From: Cerrena zonata
Lineage: Eukaryota; Basidiomycota; Agaricomycetes; Polyporales; Cerrenaceae
Assembly: GCA_038087015.1 (NCBI GenBank)
Contig: JASBNA010000167.1
Span: 1 to 15,724 of the forward strand
Direction: 5' to 3'
Length of the DNA: 15,724 nt
In this document: positions 13,674-15,724 of the stretch, piece after piece
How the letters are laid out: the number at the start of each line of letters is the position of its first letter
Position numbering within the stretch: position 1 is the stretch's first letter
Made by a program: the position numbers and the translations under genes
The notes under the pieces: generated by a model
Told to the model about the DNA's origin: nothing
Seen by the model: the letters and a program-made list of their open reading frames with translations, nothing else
The model's database searches: none

Positions 13674-15257
13674 ATGGAAGAAAACGCTACCCATGGGGTC
13701 GAAGTTGAGATGTCTCGACTCAAAATAGCGGAAGATTTTGGTTTAGAAATGGGAAGTGATGAAATGAAGAACTTAGTTGTGGAGTATGACGATAAACTTA
13801 CAATAAAGAACTACTCCACAAGTTTCAACTTAATTGATTCAGATGATAAACCAGATTACCGAAATGTGACTTACAAATCTCCTACAGAACACCTTAACTG
13901 TCCTATATGTCAACAGCCTTTTATCAATCCGTTTACAACCATCTGTGGCCATACTTTTTGTAAAGAATGTATTTTGGAATGTTTCAAGATGTCTAAAGAG
14001 AACATAAGGCAAACTCATGAAAGTGAATCACATAGCTTGAAGGGATGCTGTCCCTTGGATAGAACACCTTTGGACTCGACTAATATAAACGATCTATTTC
14101 CTACGCCTTTGATTATATCGAACCTAATTGACGACTTGCGAGTAATGTGTTTGAATTACGAAAGAGGTTGTGAATGGACTGGTTGTCGTTGGGAGATTGA
14201 ACGTCACGTCGTTAGTGAATGTGGATTCACAGGGGTTCGCTGTGGTGGTATTCGAAATAATGCTGTGAGTACAAACGAAACAACAGATGAAACCGGACTT
14301 GAAGAGAAAGAAGATTCTTGTAGCATGGTAGTCGAAAGAAGATTTTTGGTTTCACAAGATGATAGGAGCTTAGAAGCAAAGACAAATAATGAATGTATCC
14401 ATAAGCTATACCAATGTCAGTTTTGCAGCGCAAAAGTAACCAAAATCAGTGAAGAAGATCATCTAAACCATCATTGCTTATTCAATTATCAAACTTGTGA
14501 GTTGTGTTCGAATGATATGATTCTACAAAAAAATATGGATAAACACAAAGAAAATTGTTTGAAAACGGGCAAGATAACCTGTCCAGCAGAAAGCATAGGA
14601 TGCCAATGGGTTGGAAATAACGATACAGCTTTGGAAATACATTTACAAAGTAATAAGTGTCAATTGTATCAAATTTTACCCCACTGGAATGATATGAATG
14701 AAAAAATAGACAGCTTAACAACGGAAACGTCTTTTCTACAGAAACAGATTAATAAAATATTGGACTCCACTATTCAAGGGAAAATCACAAATTTAGGCTA
14801 CAGTGAGCCTATAGAAGAAATCAATAGGTTTACCACTGATTGGAATGATGATATAAGGTCATCTTCCTTGAATGATAAATATCTACATATCAATTACGAG
14901 TTGGAACGGTTGAAGAATGAATTAGATGAAAGAGTAGTTCCTTTCATAGATAGGGAGAATTCCTCACTGAATGATCGTCAAAATATATTGAATGGTCTTG
15001 TTAATGATAATTTTATGATGAAAGATGAATTAAATTTACAAAGAGTCTTAATAAATAGCTTGAGAAAACAAGTTCAATTCCTATTATTCAAAAATAAGAA
15101 TGGTTTCGGCTTCATAAATTCACCAGGTGGTGGGTTTGCTGGTGGCACTATGAATACTGAAATTGGGTTAGCTACGGGGGCTTTAGATGATCCCTCTGAA
15201 ATAGTCGATATTCCTTCTCGAAGTAACTCCGAGGAAAGGTTAAACCTTAAACTATAA
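13674..15257 (+). CDS. TRAF-like RING and zinc-finger protein, probable E3 ubiquitin ligase
   Basis: The 527-aa product has an N-terminal RING finger followed by TRAF-type zinc fingers and a helical region, the order seen in TRAF proteins. The RING ligands are C76, C79, C91, H93, C96, C99, C126 and D129; the last is Asp, giving C3HC3D as in TRAF6 rather than C3HC4. TRAF-type fingers follow at about 159-190, 248-268, 275-295 and 303-329, each with paired Cys and a later His/Cys. Residues about 335-470 are rich in Leu, Glu, Lys and Asn and could form coiled coil; no MATH/TRAF-C domain is evident. A Gly-rich patch (485-491) precedes the C terminus. The likely role is ubiquitin transfer, but no substrate or pathway can be named, and I know no S. 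cerevisiae counterpart. The ATG at 13674 is 122 bp past the tRNA; M13 is an alternative start. One CTG codon occurs at residue 432. Confidence 0.8.
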   Translation: MEENATHGVEVEMSRLKIAEDFGLEMGSDEMKNLVVEYDDKLTIKNYSTSFNLIDSDDKPDYRNVTYKSPTEHLNCPICQQPFINPFTTICGHTFCKECILECFKMSKENIRQTHESESHSLKGCCPLDRTPLDSTNINDLFPTPLIISNLIDDLRVMCLNYERGCEWTGCRWEIERHVVSECGFTGVRCGGIRNNAVSTNETTDETGLEEKEDSCSMVVERRFLVSQDDRSLEAKTNNECIHKLYQCQFCSAKVTKISEEDHLNHHCLFNYQTCELCSNDMILQKNMDKHKENCLKTGKITCPAESIGCQWVGNNDTALEIHLQSNKCQLYQILPHWNDMNEKIDSLTTETSFLQKQINKILDSTIQGKITNLGYSEPIEEINRFTTDWNDDIRSSSLNDKYLHINYELERLKNELDERVVPFIDRENSSLNDRQNILNGLVNDNFMMKDELNLQRVLINSLRKQVQFLLFKNKNGFGFINSPGGGFAGGTMNTEIGLATGALDDPSEIVDIPSRSNSEERLNLKL

Positions 15258-15314
15258 TAGTAATATGTATATAATATATTTTTTATTTATTTAGTTATTG
15301 CTTAGTATTTATGT
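15258..15314. terminator. Short convergent spacer with TATATAATATAT element
   Basis: Only 57 bp separate the stops of the RING gene and the OSH gene. The spacer contains TATGTATATAATATATTTTTTATTTATTTAG-type sequence (about 15265-15295), typical of yeast 3'-end formation; the two transcripts probably overlap. Confidence 0.55.
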
Positions 15315-15724
15315 TTACCATAATTTAAGTAGATCGTCCCAATCTTGATTCTTTCTTCTATTCCAGTAACTCTTTTCGCCTGAATTATATACCCATTCAC
15401 CAGAATCAGGACCGCCATCACCGACATGATGGAAAAATTTAACTTCATGCTCTTTACCCTCATTTTCCATAACTTTTCTACGTTGACGTTGATCTTCTTC
15501 CAACTCATTCTTCACTCTTTCTGCAGTCGATAAGTCACCTCCTTCGTATGCTTTCATATCCGGTCTCAATCTGGAGTCGGTAGGTGCTAATTGGTCTTTT
15601 TCTAATTCGGTTATCTTATTCAAGGTACCGGCAAATTCAGTAAAACCAAACTTTTTCTGTGAGTTTGGTAATAACTTACCGCAAGTCCAAATTAATTTTT
15701 CGGTGCTCTTTGTCTTCAAAGTAA
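15315..15724 (-). CDS. Oxysterol-binding protein homologue (Osh/ORP), C-terminal part
   Basis: This is the C-terminal end of the OSBP-related domain; the gene continues off the right edge. Osh proteins bind a sterol or PI4P/phosphatidylserine in a beta-barrel and exchange lipids between the ER and other membranes. The visible 136 codons hold the family segment APTDSRLRPDMKAYEGGDL, then a Glu/Arg-rich helix (AERVKNELEEDQRQRRKV), then the KFFHH and SYWNRR elements that close the domain. The frame is open to the window edge. The part seen cannot tell which Osh paralogue it is, so no symbol is given. It converges on the RING gene. Confidence 0.88.
   Translation of the reverse strand, partial: TLKTKSTEKLIWTCGKLLPNSQKKFGFTEFAGTLNKITELEKDQLAPTDSRLRPDMKAYEGGDLSTAERVKNELEEDQRQRRKVMENEGKEHEVKFFHHVGDGGPDSGEWVYNSGEKSYWNRRKNQDWDDLLKLW

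Overview
The window looks like chromosomal DNA from an AT-rich budding yeast (Saccharomycotina), most likely of the CUG-Ser ('CTG') clade. The proteins resemble yeast Mkt1, Aim24, Ipk1, Ncp1, Nse3, a TRAF-type RING protein and an oxysterol-binding (Osh) protein. The NCP1 product ends in the fungal RYQEDVW tail. In-frame CTG codons are very rare: I counted none in NCP1 or the MKT1 part, three in IPK1, two each in NSE3 and the gamma-glutamyltransferase gene, and one each in AIM24 and the RING gene. That is expected where CUG is reassigned to serine. The genus cannot be fixed from the window.

Layout, left to right. The 3' part of MKT1 (+) runs off the left edge and carries a frameshift near base 660. 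AIM24 (+) follows and has a second, independent frameshift near base 2637. A gene-free stretch of about 1.9 kb (3050-4930) holds four unrelated short tandem repeats. IPK1 (+) comes next and converges on NCP1 (-). NSE3 (-) lies upstream of NCP1 in the same orientation. NSE3 and a cytosolic-type gamma-glutamyltransferase-like gene (+) are divergent and share a 467-bp promoter region. About 0.9 kb of intergenic DNA with a Tbf1-like site and a folded segment leads to tRNA-Gln(UUG) (+). A TRAF-like RING/zinc-finger gene (+) then converges on the 3' end of an OSH/ORP gene (-), which runs off the right edge.

The genes do not form one pathway. NCP1 and the OSH gene both touch sterol biology, and the NCP1 promoter has a TCGTATA sterol-response core. 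The NSE3 promoter has an ACGCGT MluI cell-cycle box, which suits an SMC5/6 subunit. The points most worth a second look are the two frameshifts (the AIM24 one sits on a UUU-UGA that could support +1 slippage), the CTG-clade TRAF-like protein with a C3HC3D RING, the YwrD-like gamma-glutamyltransferase, and the possible unannotated RNA gene before the tRNA. I see no convincing transposon, CRISPR array or new multi-gene system.
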